NCBI GenBank assembly: GCA_026986785.1
Contig: JALSNW010000019.1
Span: 56,425 to 120,424, forward strand
Direction: 5' to 3'
Length of the DNA: 64,000 bases
Origin: Deltaproteobacteria bacterium
Lineage (GTDB): Bacteria; Desulfobacterota; Dissulfuribacteria; Dissulfuribacterales; QOAL01
In this document: piece after piece, positions 49,145-58,799 of the stretch
How positions within the stretch are numbered: the stretch's first letter is position 1
How the letters are laid out: every line of letters starts with the position of its first letter
The notes under the pieces: generated by a model
What the model saw: the letters and a program-made list of their open reading frames with translations, nothing else
Databases searched by the model: none
What the model was told of the DNA's origin: nothing
Translations under genes and position numbers: made by a program

Positions 49145-50716
49145 ATGAATGCACCCATTTTGACATACGTAACATTTCTACCCCTTTTCGGGGTGCCCTT
49201 CATACTGGCAATGTCTCAGAAGAGCGATACGGGGAAGAACATAATCAGGGGCATCGCCTTGGTTGTCAGTATAATAACCTTTATCGCATCTCTGAGGATC
49301 TATTTCGCCTTTGATCCCTCTATAGCAGGATTCCAATTCGTGGAGGATCATCCATGGATCACGAATTATGGAATCCACTATCATATGGGAATGGATGGGC
49401 TTTCCTTCTGGCTTGTACTTTTGACCACGTTTTTGACCCCATTAACCATACTTTCCACGTGGCGGGCCATCGATAATAGGGTCAAGGAGTTTCAGATCTC
49501 CATGCTCGTGTTGGAAACGGCAATGTTGGGAACATTTGTTGCGCTGGACATGTTCCTCTTCTATGTGTTCTGGGAGATCATGCTCATCCCCATGTATCTC
49601 ATCATTGGTGTCTGGGGTGGTGAAAGAAGGATTTATGCAGCCATCAAGTTCTTCTTATATACAGCAGTGGGTTCGTTACTGATGTTGGTGTGTATTATCG
49701 GCTTGGTCTATTTCCATCATCAGCAGACAGGCCAGATGACATTCAATCTGTTGTCGCTGTATGGTACCAGCATCCCGAGGACCTACGAGATCCTGTTCTT
49801 TGCCTCTTTCGCCCTGGCATTTGCCATCAAGGTGCCCATGTTCCCCTTGCATACATGGTTGCCGGATGCTCACGTTGAGGCACCTACGGCAGGCTCAGTC
49901 ATCCTTGCAGGTATACTGCTCAAGATGGGAACATATGGTTTCTTCCGCTTTGCCATGCCTCTTTTCCCTGCAGGATCGGCGTATTTCACACCACTGATTA
50001 TTACTCTTTCTGTTATAGGCATAATCTACGGTGCACTCGTAGCAATGGTTCAGCCCGACATCAAGAAACTGGTTGCATATTCCTCGGTTTCACATCTTGG
50101 ATACTGCATGTTGGGGCTTTATGTGCTCACAAGACAAGGAGTTGAGGGCTCTGTTCTCCAGATGATCAATCATGGTATCTCCACTGGTGCATTGTTCCTC
50201 TTGGTGGGGGTGGTCTATGAGAGGCGCCATACCAGACTCATCAAGGAATATGGCGGCATAGCCAGGATCATGCCCATATATTCGACTATCTTCATGATAG
50301 TTACCCTGTCCTCGATAGGGCTTCCTACAACCAATGGTTTTATTGGAGAATTTTTGATACTGCTTGGTACCTTCAAGGTAAACAAGTTTGCTGCCGTACT
50401 TGCAGCATCTGGGGTGATCCTCGGGGCAGTGTATATGCTTTGGATGGTGCAAAGGGTGTTCTTCGGAGAGGTTACGAACCCCAAGAATTTCAACCTTCCG
50501 GATCTCAACATTCGGGAAATAGCCTATCTGGCTCCCCTTGTAGTCTTGATTTTCTGGATAGGTCTGTACCCCAATTTCTTCCTGAATAAGATGCATGCTT
50601 CAGTGGATCATTTTATCAGTCAGGTAAAAATCGAGTCATCAGTCCCGTCGTCTCATGTCCAGGAGGCTGTTAACATGGAGCTGCCTGGCGTTACAGTTGC
50701 ATTGGCCAAGGAGTAA
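49145..50716 (+). CDS. nuoM: Complex I subunit M
   Basis: 523 residues, antiporter-like. Seen: [20 protein letters not shown] with the conserved Glu, [36 protein letters not shown] and [11 protein letters not shown]. About 90 bases separate it from nuoL. Confidence 0.95.
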   Translation: MNAPILTYVTFLPLFGVPFILAMSQKSDTGKNIIRGIALVVSIITFIASLRIYFAFDPSIAGFQFVEDHPWITNYGIHYHMGMDGLSFWLVLLTTFLTPLTILSTWRAIDNRVKEFQISMLVLETAMLGTFVALDMFLFYVFWEIMLIPMYLIIGVWGGERRIYAAIKFFLYTAVGSLLMLVCIIGLVYFHHQQTGQMTFNLLSLYGTSIPRTYEILFFASFALAFAIKVPMFPLHTWLPDAHVEAPTAGSVILAGILLKMGTYGFFRFAMPLFPAGSAYFTPLIITLSVIGIIYGALVAMVQPDIKKLVAYSSVSHLGYCMLGLYVLTRQGVEGSVLQMINHGISTGALFLLVGVVYERRHTRLIKEYGGIARIMPIYSTIFMIVTLSSIGLPTTNGFIGEFLILLGTFKVNKFAAVLAASGVILGAVYMLWMVQRVFFGEVTNPKNFNLPDLNIREIAYLAPLVVLIFWIGLYPNFFLNKMHASVDHFISQVKIESSVPSSHVQEAVNMELPGVTVALAKE

Positions 50717-50722
50717 ATAGGT

Positions 50723-52264
50723 ATGAACGATTTAACTTATGCATTTGACTTGTCTCACCTGTGGCAGGTGACAGGAGGTCAGCTGATTTTGATCCTGGCC
50801 GGTCTCGTGTTGATATGTGCCGATATGGCCATGATGAAAACGGACGAAGAGGTGCGGAGCAAGAGGCTTGGCTGGCTGACGGTGATCATTTTTGGGCTGA
50901 CTGCATCGCACATGATGTCCCGTGAATGGGATTTGCACAATACAGTCTTCATGGGGATCTTTTCCGCAGACAAGTTCAGTATATTCGTATCCATAGTAAT
51001 GGTCATTTCCGGTCTGCTTGCGGCCTTGATGAGTATTGGATACTTGCAGAACAACAAGGTGACCAAAGGCGAGTATTATATCCTTTTAGTCTATGCTGTT
51101 GCAGGGGCCGTTGGGCTTGTACAATCCGTTGATCTGCTCATGATGTTCATCACCTTGGAGGTGATGTCATTGGCCATATATGCGCTGGCAGCCTTTTTGA
51201 AAAACGATCAATATTCACAAGAGGGGGCACTGAAATATTTTCTCCTCGGTAGTTTTGGCTCAGCTATCTTTCTGTTTGGGGTGGCCTTGATTTATGGCCT
51301 GACTGGCACCATCAATATTACCAAGATAGCACAGGCCCTGTCTGGTGGCCTATATAATAATCCCGGTGTGCTTTTGGCCTTCGTCATGCTCATGGCCGGA
51401 CTATTTTTCAAGATGGCAATGGTACCATTTCATATGTGGACGCCGGATGTCTACGAAGGCAGTCCATCGGTTGTGACCGGGTTCATGGCCACTGCGGTCA
51501 AGGCCGCGGCATTTGGTGTCTTCATAAAGCTGCTCTTCGTTTCCTTTTCTCCAATCCTCAGTCAGAGCGGCCAGCCCGACTTCAGCAGTACTGTCAACCT
51601 GGCTGCACTCGGTGCATATTGGAAGCCCGTGGTATGGTGGACGGCACTACTTACCATGTTTTTTGGTAACCTTATAGCGGTTTCACAACAAAATGTTAAG
51701 AGAATGCTGGCATACTCCTCCATTGCCCACGCAGGTTACATGGCACTTGGAATACTGGCTGCAAATGGGGAAGGGCGTATGGGTATATTGTTCTATCTGT
51801 TCGCCTACACGTTGATGAATATTGGGGCCTTTGGCGTGGTTTATGTCATTGACGGCAAGGAGAGAAATGCACAGACTCTGGATGATTACAGGGGGCTGGG
51901 ATATAAATATCCGGCCCTGGGATTTCTCATGGGGCTCTTTTTGGTGGCTATGGCTGGCCTTCCACCTACAGCAGGATTTATTGCAAAATTTTACGTCTTT
52001 TCAGCAGCCATCAAGGAAGGATATTTTCTCTTGGCAGCCCTTGGTGTACTGACAAGTGTTATTGGCGCCTATTACTACCTGCGTGTTATATACATGATGT
52101 ATATGAAGGAGGAGATAAGGGATGTTGTCAGGGGCCAAGTAGCTGCACCTACTGTCATAGCATTGGTTATAACAGCCCTTGGTGTACTCTATCTCGGGAT
52201 ATTGCCTGAAAGACTTGCAACCATAGCCAATATGGCTCAGCAAAGTCTGGCCATGATATTTTAA
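50723..52264 (+). CDS. nuoN: Complex I subunit N
   Basis: 513 residues, antiporter-like. Seen: ITLEVMSLAIYALAAF with the conserved Glu, FFKMAMVPFHMWTPDVYEG, AYSSIAHAGYMALG and GLPPTAGFIAKFYVF. Last gene of the operon, followed by a strong terminator. Confidence 0.95.
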   Translation: MNDLTYAFDLSHLWQVTGGQLILILAGLVLICADMAMMKTDEEVRSKRLGWLTVIIFGLTASHMMSREWDLHNTVFMGIFSADKFSIFVSIVMVISGLLAALMSIGYLQNNKVTKGEYYILLVYAVAGAVGLVQSVDLLMMFITLEVMSLAIYALAAFLKNDQYSQEGALKYFLLGSFGSAIFLFGVALIYGLTGTINITKIAQALSGGLYNNPGVLLAFVMLMAGLFFKMAMVPFHMWTPDVYEGSPSVVTGFMATAVKAAAFGVFIKLLFVSFSPILSQSGQPDFSSTVNLAALGAYWKPVVWWTALLTMFFGNLIAVSQQNVKRMLAYSSIAHAGYMALGILAANGEGRMGILFYLFAYTLMNIGAFGVVYVIDGKERNAQTLDDYRGLGYKYPALGFLMGLFLVAMAGLPPTAGFIAKFYVFSAAIKEGYFLLAALGVLTSVIGAYYYLRVIYMMYMKEEIRDVVRGQVAAPTVIALVITALGVLYLGILPERLATIANMAQQSLAMIF

Positions 52265-52347
52265 CCGATAATCCCTTATGTACTTCAATTAGTTAAATAG
52301 GATAATTCTTGTCATCCTTACAAAGGATTAAGTGTTTATGACCATTG

Positions 52348-52374
52348 AAGGCACTGCTTGGCAGTGCCTTTTTT
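52348..52374 (+). terminator. Strong terminator of the nuo operon
   Basis: AAGGCACTGC (52348-52357) and GCAGTGCCTT (52361-52370) form a perfect 10-bp stem with a 3-nt loop, followed by an uninterrupted T-run. Confidence 0.93.
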
Positions 52375-52741
52375 AATTTTGATCCTGCCTCAACACCTGT
52401 CTATAAACCGCATCGTAGGTGCGTACGAGTCCAAGAAGAAAATTTCTATACCGCCCGTTTTGAGTCGAATAGGCCAGGGAGATAACCCCGCCCAATAGAT
52501 GTAAAGGGTTGGTATAATGGGCCAAAAGATTTTTTATTGTACCATGTCCATGTGTGGGATATGACCGCATGTCAAACACCTCAAAAAACGTTCTTATATG
52601 TCTTTTCGGATAAAAAAAGGTAATACTGGAATAGATCCAGCTTGTGTTAGATCTTGTCAATGCCCATGTTTCTATTGGGATAGCTATAATTAAAAAATCT
52701 TCTCCAGGGATAATGGTAGAAAGAGGGCCGGAGTGTCTCAA
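52373..52741 (-). pseudogene. Possible short gene or gene remnant
   Basis: A 122-codon minus-strand frame with a natural-looking C-terminal part (GGVISLAYSTQNGRYRNFLL and LVRTYDAVYRQVLRQ). It has only a TTG at the start, no ribosome binding site, and an in-frame stop two codons upstream. No family recognised. It could be the tail of a decayed gene, or chance. If it is not a gene, 52375-52746 is the otherwise empty upstream region of the UvrA-like gene. Confidence 0.3.
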
Positions 52742-52746
52742 AGATT

Positions 52747-55143
52747 ATGGAAAGGTTCATTCATATACTTGGTGCCTGTGAAAACAATCTTAAAGATGTA
52801 GAGGTCAAGATTCCTATTGGGAAACTCACTGTGATTACTGGAGACTCGGGCTCGGGTAAGTCTAGCCTTGCCTTCGATGTCCTATTCAACGATATGAAAA
52901 GGAGGTATCTGGAGGTCCTTGGTGGTGAAGCCGAAAACCTTCCCCGTCCGGATGTTAAGAAGATTTACCCTGGACTGGCTGCTATTGCACTGTCCCAAAT
53001 TCACTTCTGTAGAAATCCTCACTCTACGATTGCCACCTTTACTGGAATCAAAAGATTACTGCTCAATATCGTAGAATTGGCGGGTTGTCTTCATTGTTCA
53101 AGGTGCGGTAGTGCCTTACCCGTGAGGCCACGGGAGTCGGTGGTCAGAGAGCTGATGGCCACGGAAGATGGAACGAAGATAATTATAAAGACCCTCGTTG
53201 TCTTCTCGAAGACAAAGCAGATCAGGCCGTGGTTGGAAAGATGTATTGGCAAGGGCTTTATTAGATGCGAGATAGATGGAGAACAGGCCTATCTTGAAGA
53301 TATTCTCGAAAATTCGTCGTCCATAGGGAAAAAACTGGCCATAATTATCGACAGGATCATCAAAAGGCCCGAAATTGAGGACAGAATGGACGATTCACTG
53401 AAACAGGCCTTGGAATTTGGAGACGGATTGGTGGAGATAGATCTTATCTCACCTTCTACCACAAATATGTCCAGTCAAAATAGGATACAATTTTCCCAGC
53501 ATCCAATCTGTTTTGGATGTCTCTTGAACGAATCAGGGGATAAGCATGATGACAATGAAGGTATAGCCCATAGTGGATTCGAGAAAAAAATAGGAGACTT
53601 TTATTTGAGGGATCTTCTTGCAATGGCTATAGAAGATCTTGTTACATTGACAAGACTGTGGAGTTCCCAATGGCGGATCAGCAACAGGCCAGAGCTCAAG
53701 GCAGCTTCTGATGCCGCCAAGGGCCTCGAGACACAACTGGGCAGGTTTTTGGAGTTAGGGCTTGGCTATCTGCGGCTGGATATTCCTCTACGCCTTCTTT
53801 CATCTGGGGAGAGGCAGAAGGTACATTTGGCATCTGTCCTTGCCAGGTCCCTTTCTGGTCTTTTGTATGTACTTGATGAACCTCTATCTGGTCTTGGTGC
53901 AGTAGAGAAAAAGGCGATCTTGAAGCTAATAATGGATCTTAAGGACTTGGGCAATACTGTGGTAATGGTGGAACACGATCTGCCTTCATTGAAGGACTGT
54001 GCAGATCTCATCATAGAACTGGGGCCTGGCGCTGGTGATTTAGGGGGGAGGGTGACCTTCTCCGGGCCTCCTGGGGCCTTTTGGGACCTTCACTCTGAGG
54101 AGAAAGCGCGCCAATGTGTGCCCATGAAACCACATCCAAGACCACCAACACTGTATGATCCTGTTGTCCAGAGCCATAGAGATTTCTTTTCGATTCCCAT
54201 TAAGCCAAAGGGGAATCTGAAAATAGACCGAGTCAATGTTCCATCAAGCCAGATAACAGGAATATTTGGACCATCTGGTTCTGGGAAGAGCTTACTGGCA
54301 AAGGGGATTTATCAACACATTAGATGCAGGATTGACGAGGCCAAAAAAGGTGGGGATAGGAACAAGATAGCTGCAGGAAGTGACATGTTGGATGGATTGG
54401 CAAGGGTTTGGTTCATGGATGAGAATTTGCCAGTAGGCTCCTCTTCATCTGTTATATCGACCTATATGAAGGTTTATCGTCATATAGCAGCCCTTTTCGC
54501 CAGTACAAGGACAGCTCGTTCCAGGGGAATAACCCCGGCCTATCTGAGTTTGGCAAGGAAAGGTGGAAGGTGTGAGAAGTGTAAGGGTACAGGAGAATTG
54601 ATCTTTGAGCCCGAGTTTCTACCTGTAGTTAGATTCGAGTGTAATGCATGCTCAGGGAAGCGATTCGGCAATGATGTGCTGGGCCTGAGATACCGGGGTA
54701 TGAATCTTGCTGATGTCCTGAATATGACGGTTGAGCATGCCATCATCTTTTTTAAAAACATCAAAACGATACGACGGCCGCTTGAGGCCTTGGCTCGGAC
54801 TGGCCTTGGCTATCTCAGGCTTGGTCAGAATGTATCGAGCCTGTCGGGTGGCGAGAGACAGCGCTTAAAATTGGCTACGGTAATCACAAAAAGAAGTGAA
54901 GGAAAGAAGGCCATCTTCATATTAGACAATGTGACGAGAGGCCTGAGCCAAAACGACATCTATAAACTGCTGGATCTCCTGACAGAGCTGGCGGACAAAG
55001 GTCATACGGTAGTGGTTGTTGAAAATCATCTATTATTGCTCAGTAGCTGTTCTTGGTTGATTGAATTAGGGCCTGGCAGTGGACCCGAGGGGGGTACATT
55101 GGTGCGTGAAGGGCCACCTACCAAAGACTGGCCTTCAATCTGA
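52747..55143 (+). CDS. Divergent short UvrA-like ABC ATPase
   Basis: 798 residues, against ~940 in UvrA. NBD1: Walker A GDSGSGKSSLAFDVL, then RRYLEVLGGEAENL, CxxC zinc elements (CLHCSRCG), signature LSSGERQKVHLA, Walker B LYVLDEPLSGLG and H-loop VMVEHDL. NBD2: Walker A GPSGSGKSLLAKGI (~residue 512), complete zinc finger (CEKCKGTG...CNACSGKRF), signature LSGGERQRLKLA, but Walker B is IFILDNVTRGLS with Asn in place of the catalytic Glu. The H-loop is VVVENHLLLL, with Asn at the His position. It probably binds DNA but may not act in normal excision repair. No uvrB or uvrC nearby. Overlaps the convergent atpI by nine bases. Confidence 0.85.
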   Translation: MERFIHILGACENNLKDVEVKIPIGKLTVITGDSGSGKSSLAFDVLFNDMKRRYLEVLGGEAENLPRPDVKKIYPGLAAIALSQIHFCRNPHSTIATFTGIKRLLLNIVELAGCLHCSRCGSALPVRPRESVVRELMATEDGTKIIIKTLVVFSKTKQIRPWLERCIGKGFIRCEIDGEQAYLEDILENSSSIGKKLAIIIDRIIKRPEIEDRMDDSLKQALEFGDGLVEIDLISPSTTNMSSQNRIQFSQHPICFGCLLNESGDKHDDNEGIAHSGFEKKIGDFYLRDLLAMAIEDLVTLTRLWSSQWRISNRPELKAASDAAKGLETQLGRFLELGLGYLRLDIPLRLLSSGERQKVHLASVLARSLSGLLYVLDEPLSGLGAVEKKAILKLIMDLKDLGNTVVMVEHDLPSLKDCADLIIELGPGAGDLGGRVTFSGPPGAFWDLHSEEKARQCVPMKPHPRPPTLYDPVVQSHRDFFSIPIKPKGNLKIDRVNVPSSQITGIFGPSGSGKSLLAKGIYQHIRCRIDEAKKGGDRNKIAAGSDMLDGLARVWFMDENLPVGSSSSVISTYMKVYRHIAALFASTRTARSRGITPAYLSLARKGGRCEKCKGTGELIFEPEFLPVVRFECNACSGKRFGNDVLGLRYRGMNLADVLNMTVEHAIIFFKNIKTIRRPLEALARTGLGYLRLGQNVSSLSGGERQRLKLATVITKRSEGKKAIFILDNVTRGLSQNDIYKLLDLLTELADKGHTVVVVENHLLLLSSCSWLIELGPGSGPEGGTLVREGPPTKDWPSI

Positions 55144-55560
55144 GCCATCTATGTCTGGGGGGTGGGTTTCTTCAAATCTCTTTCTTGTGAGGATGGCCTG
55201 AAAAACCAGTAAAAAAAATGCGATTGGTACTACAGATAGGCCTATGAAGATACCAAGAATAGAAAATGAGCCAGGAAACTTCTTTAAAAAGGTTACTATG
55301 ACCAGACCAGTCAAGACCAACCTTGTCAACACACCAATATAATAGACCAATGCCGTCTTGAATTTTACTATCCTATTGGTGTCTCGAAATGTACCGATAA
55401 GATTAAGATTCGCTATAATCCCACCAAGAAGGATGCCTTTGGTTCCTTGTGGAGTCCACCATATGTTGGCAGCTGCCAATTCTACCATGAGCATTGCCCA
55501 GCACGTTATTATGAAGCGCCTACCTAATCCCTTATCTATACGGCCCTGCCAGATCAGCAT
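55135..55560 (-). CDS. atpI: AtpI-like ATP synthase accessory protein
   Basis: 141 residues with four hydrophobic helices (e.g. FIITCWAMLMVELAAANIWW at ~16-35; LVYYIGVLTRLVLTGLVIV). It fits the AtpI/subunit I family, which helps assemble the c-ring or transports Mg2+. Sequence conservation in this family is low, so identity rests partly on the neighbouring atpZ. It starts six bases after atpZ. Confidence 0.65.
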   Translation of the reverse strand: MLIWQGRIDKGLGRRFIITCWAMLMVELAAANIWWTPQGTKGILLGGIIANLNLIGTFRDTNRIVKFKTALVYYIGVLTRLVLTGLVIVTFLKKFPGSFSILGIFIGLSVVPIAFFLLVFQAILTRKRFEETHPPDIDGSD

Positions 55561-55566
55561 GATTTC

Positions 55567-55848
55567 TTATTCTTTGTTTTTTCTCTCCTGTTGCTGGGAG
55601 CGCCGTTCTTCATCCTTTTTCATCCTGTCTCCCAATACATACAGGTTTCTAATACCGCCAGCCAGTCCAAACAGGAAGAATATGATGGTCATCCAGGGGT
55701 GGGTTTTGCCATGAAAGACATCCTTGTCTAACCAATACCCGAACCATACTCCAGCAAATGTAGAAAAGACCATGGCCGAGGCCATATAGGAGACCCTGCT
55801 TAGTTGCCGGAGAAGCTGGTGGAGGTGTTCTTTGGTTTCTGGGTCCAT
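55567..55848 (-). CDS. atpZ: AtpZ/AtpQ family ATP synthase accessory protein
   Basis: 93 residues with two helices: SYMASAMVFSTFAGVWFGYW with the characteristic GYWLD following, then PWMTIIFFLFGLAGGIRNLY, and a charged C-terminus. The family partners AtpI. The ATG lies only ten bases after the T-run of a terminator hairpin and no Shine-Dalgarno is present, which is unusual. Confidence 0.8.
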   Translation of the reverse strand: MDPETKEHLHQLLRQLSRVSYMASAMVFSTFAGVWFGYWLDKDVFHGKTHPWMTIIFFLFGLAGGIRNLYVLGDRMKKDEERRSQQQERKNKE

Positions 55849-55856
55849 TAGCTAAA

Positions 55857-55885
55857 TAAAAAAAGCGGTGTTTCTATCCACCGCT
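55857..55885 (-). terminator. Terminator between atpE and atpZ
   Basis: On the minus strand AGCGGTG and CACCGCT form a 7-bp stem with an 8-nt loop and are followed by TTTTTTT. It would end the atpB-atpE transcript. Confidence 0.75.
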
Positions 55886-55904
55886 GAATAGTGCTTTTTG
55901 TAAA

Positions 55905-55940
55905 AGCTGCCCAACAACTGTGTGCCAGGCAGCCTTTTTT
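55905..55940. terminator. Second hairpin downstream of atpE
   Basis: GCTGCC (55906-55911) and GGCAGC (55928-55933) form a 6-bp stem flanked by TTTT on the minus-strand side and seven T on the + strand side, so it could work in both directions. Confidence 0.5.
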
Positions 55941-55953
55941 TATTTGCGTTTTT

Positions 55954-56322
<369 letters not shown>

Positions 56323-56333
56323 TTACAAAAAAT

Positions 56334-57059
56334 TTAATGTGCTTCTGCCATTGCCTCTGCACAATATGTTACAGGCAGTACTACGAAAATGAAAGCCTGT
56401 AGCAAACAAACCAAGACACCCAGGAGCATGATTGGCAAAGGCGCCAGGTAAGGCCCTGCCATTGTGAACAAAAGTCCTAGGAGCATTTCTTTAGACATCA
56501 TGTTACCAAAAAGACGAATGGACAGCGAAGCTATACGTCCAGCGTGACTGAATGTTTCCACTACAAGAAAGAATGGAGCCATCACCTTGATTGGACCCAT
56601 GAAGTGCTTGATGTACTTAATACCATGAAATCTTATGCCCAATGCATGATATGTAACAATGGCAATGAGAGTACATCCAAGAGTGACGTTGAGATTTGCC
56701 GTTGGAGACATGAATCCAGGAATCAATCCCATGTAGTTCGAGATGAATATGAGGAATCCGAAGGTGGCAACCATGGGAAAGATGATCAGGGCCCTATCTC
56801 TACTGCCTACCTGTTCAGTGACAAAGTCCTCAAGGCCTTCTACATACATCTCCATGACATTCTGCATCCCCTTTGGCACCATCTCCAGTTTACTGGTGGC
56901 GGCCTTGGCTATAAGGATGCATATGACCATGGCCAAGTAGCTGTATTGCATGTGAGGCGCCAAGATCTGAGACAAAGCACTACCTTGCCCAGGAACGCCG
57001 TAGGCTGGCAGCCCCAGTGCATTTAATATGATTGGTAAAAAGAGTAACGGATGTTCCAT
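56334..57059 (-). CDS. atpB: ATP synthase subunit a
   Basis: 241 residues, five or six helices. It forms the ion half-channels beside the c-ring. Seen: NVTLGCTLIAIVTYHALGIR, FSHAGRIASLSIRLFGNMMSKE with the essential Arg, and LLQAFIFVVLPVTYCAEA. GGAGGAGG precedes the ATG. First of the minus-strand order atpB-atpE-(terminator)-atpZ-atpI; F1 genes are not in the window. Confidence 0.95.
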   Translation of the reverse strand: MEHPLLFLPIILNALGLPAYGVPGQGSALSQILAPHMQYSYLAMVICILIAKAATSKLEMVPKGMQNVMEMYVEGLEDFVTEQVGSRDRALIIFPMVATFGFLIFISNYMGLIPGFMSPTANLNVTLGCTLIAIVTYHALGIRFHGIKYIKHFMGPIKVMAPFFLVVETFSHAGRIASLSIRLFGNMMSKEMLLGLLFTMAGPYLAPLPIMLLGVLVCLLQAFIFVVLPVTYCAEAMAEAH

Positions 57060-57390
57060 GGCTTTACTGCCTCCTCCATTGATTGATTATTAACTCTACG
57101 GATATCCGGCTCATTGCAATGCAAGACCTATTCGAGTCCTGGGATGGAAAGATTTACTGGTTCCTCTCTCCCTGCAAGGCAACTTGCTTTCGCGGAAATG
57201 CTATACATTCTCCCCTTATGCCCTATCCCTAAAATCAAACATTCAAGAAAAACAGCCTTTAAATGTCCTGTTTTTCTGCAGTTCATGAATGAATCAATCC
57301 TCATTTTCTGATGAAAACATACCAGTATGAGGACCTTTACTTGCGTTCCAGTTTTTATCATAAGGCTTGTGAGGTGTCAATAGCAAATAG
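57060..57390. other. Intergenic region between hemL and atpB
   Basis: No convincing gene. A short minus-strand frame here lacks a ribosome binding site and family likeness. The region should contain the atpB promoter; a 10-bp palindrome CGGATATCCG lies at about 57099-57108. No clear hexamer pair was found. Confidence 0.4.
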
Positions 57391-58689
57391 TCAGCTGTTG
57401 GCCAAATGGATGAATGCTGATTCAGCAGCCCCCAGTGTAAATTCCAGGGTCTCCCAATCGTGTGCCAATGAGATGAATGCTGCTTCAAATTGTGAAGGTG
57501 CCAGCCAAACGCCTTCTTTGAGCATCTTTCTAAAGAACCGGCCATACATTTCCGTATCTGCCTGCATCGCATCTTGGAAGTTCCTTACCGGGGCTTTCCT
57601 GCCGAAAAATGTTGTCATCATGGAGCCTACGCGTTGATTGATACAACTTATCCCATGTTTACTGGCAATCTCGGATAGGCCATTTGCGAGATAGTCCATT
57701 TTCTCTCCAAGGCTTTCATATGTCCCTGGTCTTTCCAGGACTTCAAGGGTAGCGATCCCTGCTGCAGTAGCAAGGGGATTCCCGGAAAGTGTACCCGCCT
57801 GGTAAACCGGGCCTGCAGGGGCAATCTGATCCATTATATCCTTCCTCCCACCGTAGGCGCCAACTGGGAGGCCCCCGCCTATTATCTTTCCAAGGCAGGT
57901 CAAGTCTGGTGTCACACCAAAGAATTCCTGGGCACCTCCAAGACCAAGGCGGAAGCCTGTTATGACCTCGTCGAAGATGAGCAGGATGTCCTCTTGTTTG
58001 GTCTTCTCCCTGACAAATTCCAGATAGCCTTCATCAGGAAGGATTACTCCCATGTTTGCAGGTACGGGTTCCATGATCACGGCAGCAAGTTCTCTGCCTT
58101 CTTTATCAATGGCCTCTGTAAACGCATCCCTGTCGTTGAAAGGTATGGAGATGGTGTTTGCCACTATCTCCTCAGGGACCCCAGGACTGCCAGGAATTCC
58201 AAGCGTGGCGACTCCAGAACCTGCTTTTACGAGAAAGGAATCGGCATGCCCGTGATAGCATCCATCGAACTTCAATATCTTTTTCCTGCCAGTAAAGCCC
58301 CTGGCAAGACGTATGGCACTCATGGTGGCTTCTGTACCCGAGTTTACCAGCCTGATCTTCTCGATGGAGGGTACATGTTCCACGATCTTCTGGGCCAATG
58401 TGACCTCACGCCAGGTCGGTGCACCAAAACTGGTTCCTTGGCCAAGTGCTTCTGATACGGCTGAAACCACATGGGGATGACAGTGGCCAAGGATCATGGG
58501 CCCCCATGAACATACATAATCTATATAGGAATTGCCATCTGGGTCATAGAGGTAGCATTGGTCTCCTTTCTCGATGAATATGGGATCGCATCCCACAGAC
58601 TGACATGCCCTGACCGGGCTGTTTACCCCACCTGGTATCAGGTCTTTTGCCCTTTGGAAGAATTTTTTTGAAAGAGTATTATGGTACAT
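57391..58689 (-). CDS. hemL: Glutamate-1-semialdehyde 2,1-aminomutase
   Basis: 432 residues. It makes 5-aminolevulinate for heme and siroheme, using PLP. Seen: AKDLIPGGVNSPVRA, LGHCHPHVVSAV, VNSGTEATMSAIRLARG, CYHGHADSFLVKAGSG, LIFDEVITGFRLG, the PLP-lysine CLGKIIGGGLPVGAYGG, and QAGTLSGNPLATAAG. The ATG at 58689 follows AAAGGGG, so it is preferred over the ATG at 58725. Heme supply fits the multiheme cytochrome in this genome. Confidence 0.95.
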   Translation of the reverse strand: MYHNTLSKKFFQRAKDLIPGGVNSPVRACQSVGCDPIFIEKGDQCYLYDPDGNSYIDYVCSWGPMILGHCHPHVVSAVSEALGQGTSFGAPTWREVTLAQKIVEHVPSIEKIRLVNSGTEATMSAIRLARGFTGRKKILKFDGCYHGHADSFLVKAGSGVATLGIPGSPGVPEEIVANTISIPFNDRDAFTEAIDKEGRELAAVIMEPVPANMGVILPDEGYLEFVREKTKQEDILLIFDEVITGFRLGLGGAQEFFGVTPDLTCLGKIIGGGLPVGAYGGRKDIMDQIAPAGPVYQAGTLSGNPLATAAGIATLEVLERPGTYESLGEKMDYLANGLSEIASKHGISCINQRVGSMMTTFFGRKAPVRNFQDAMQADTEMYGRFFRKMLKEGVWLAPSQFEAAFISLAHDWETLEFTLGAAESAFIHLANS

Positions 58690-58799
58690 AGCCAACTGCC
58701 CCTTTTGTGTTATATTTGATTTCATGTACTGGACATTACTGGATTGAGCGTATCACTACTTGGATTCCAATCTACTCTGTTACTCCCAGACCTTTCAAG

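Noticed and set aside
57128..57361. 77-codon minus-strand frame upstream of atpB
   Set aside because: No ribosome binding site, no family resemblance, unusual composition; more likely control region.
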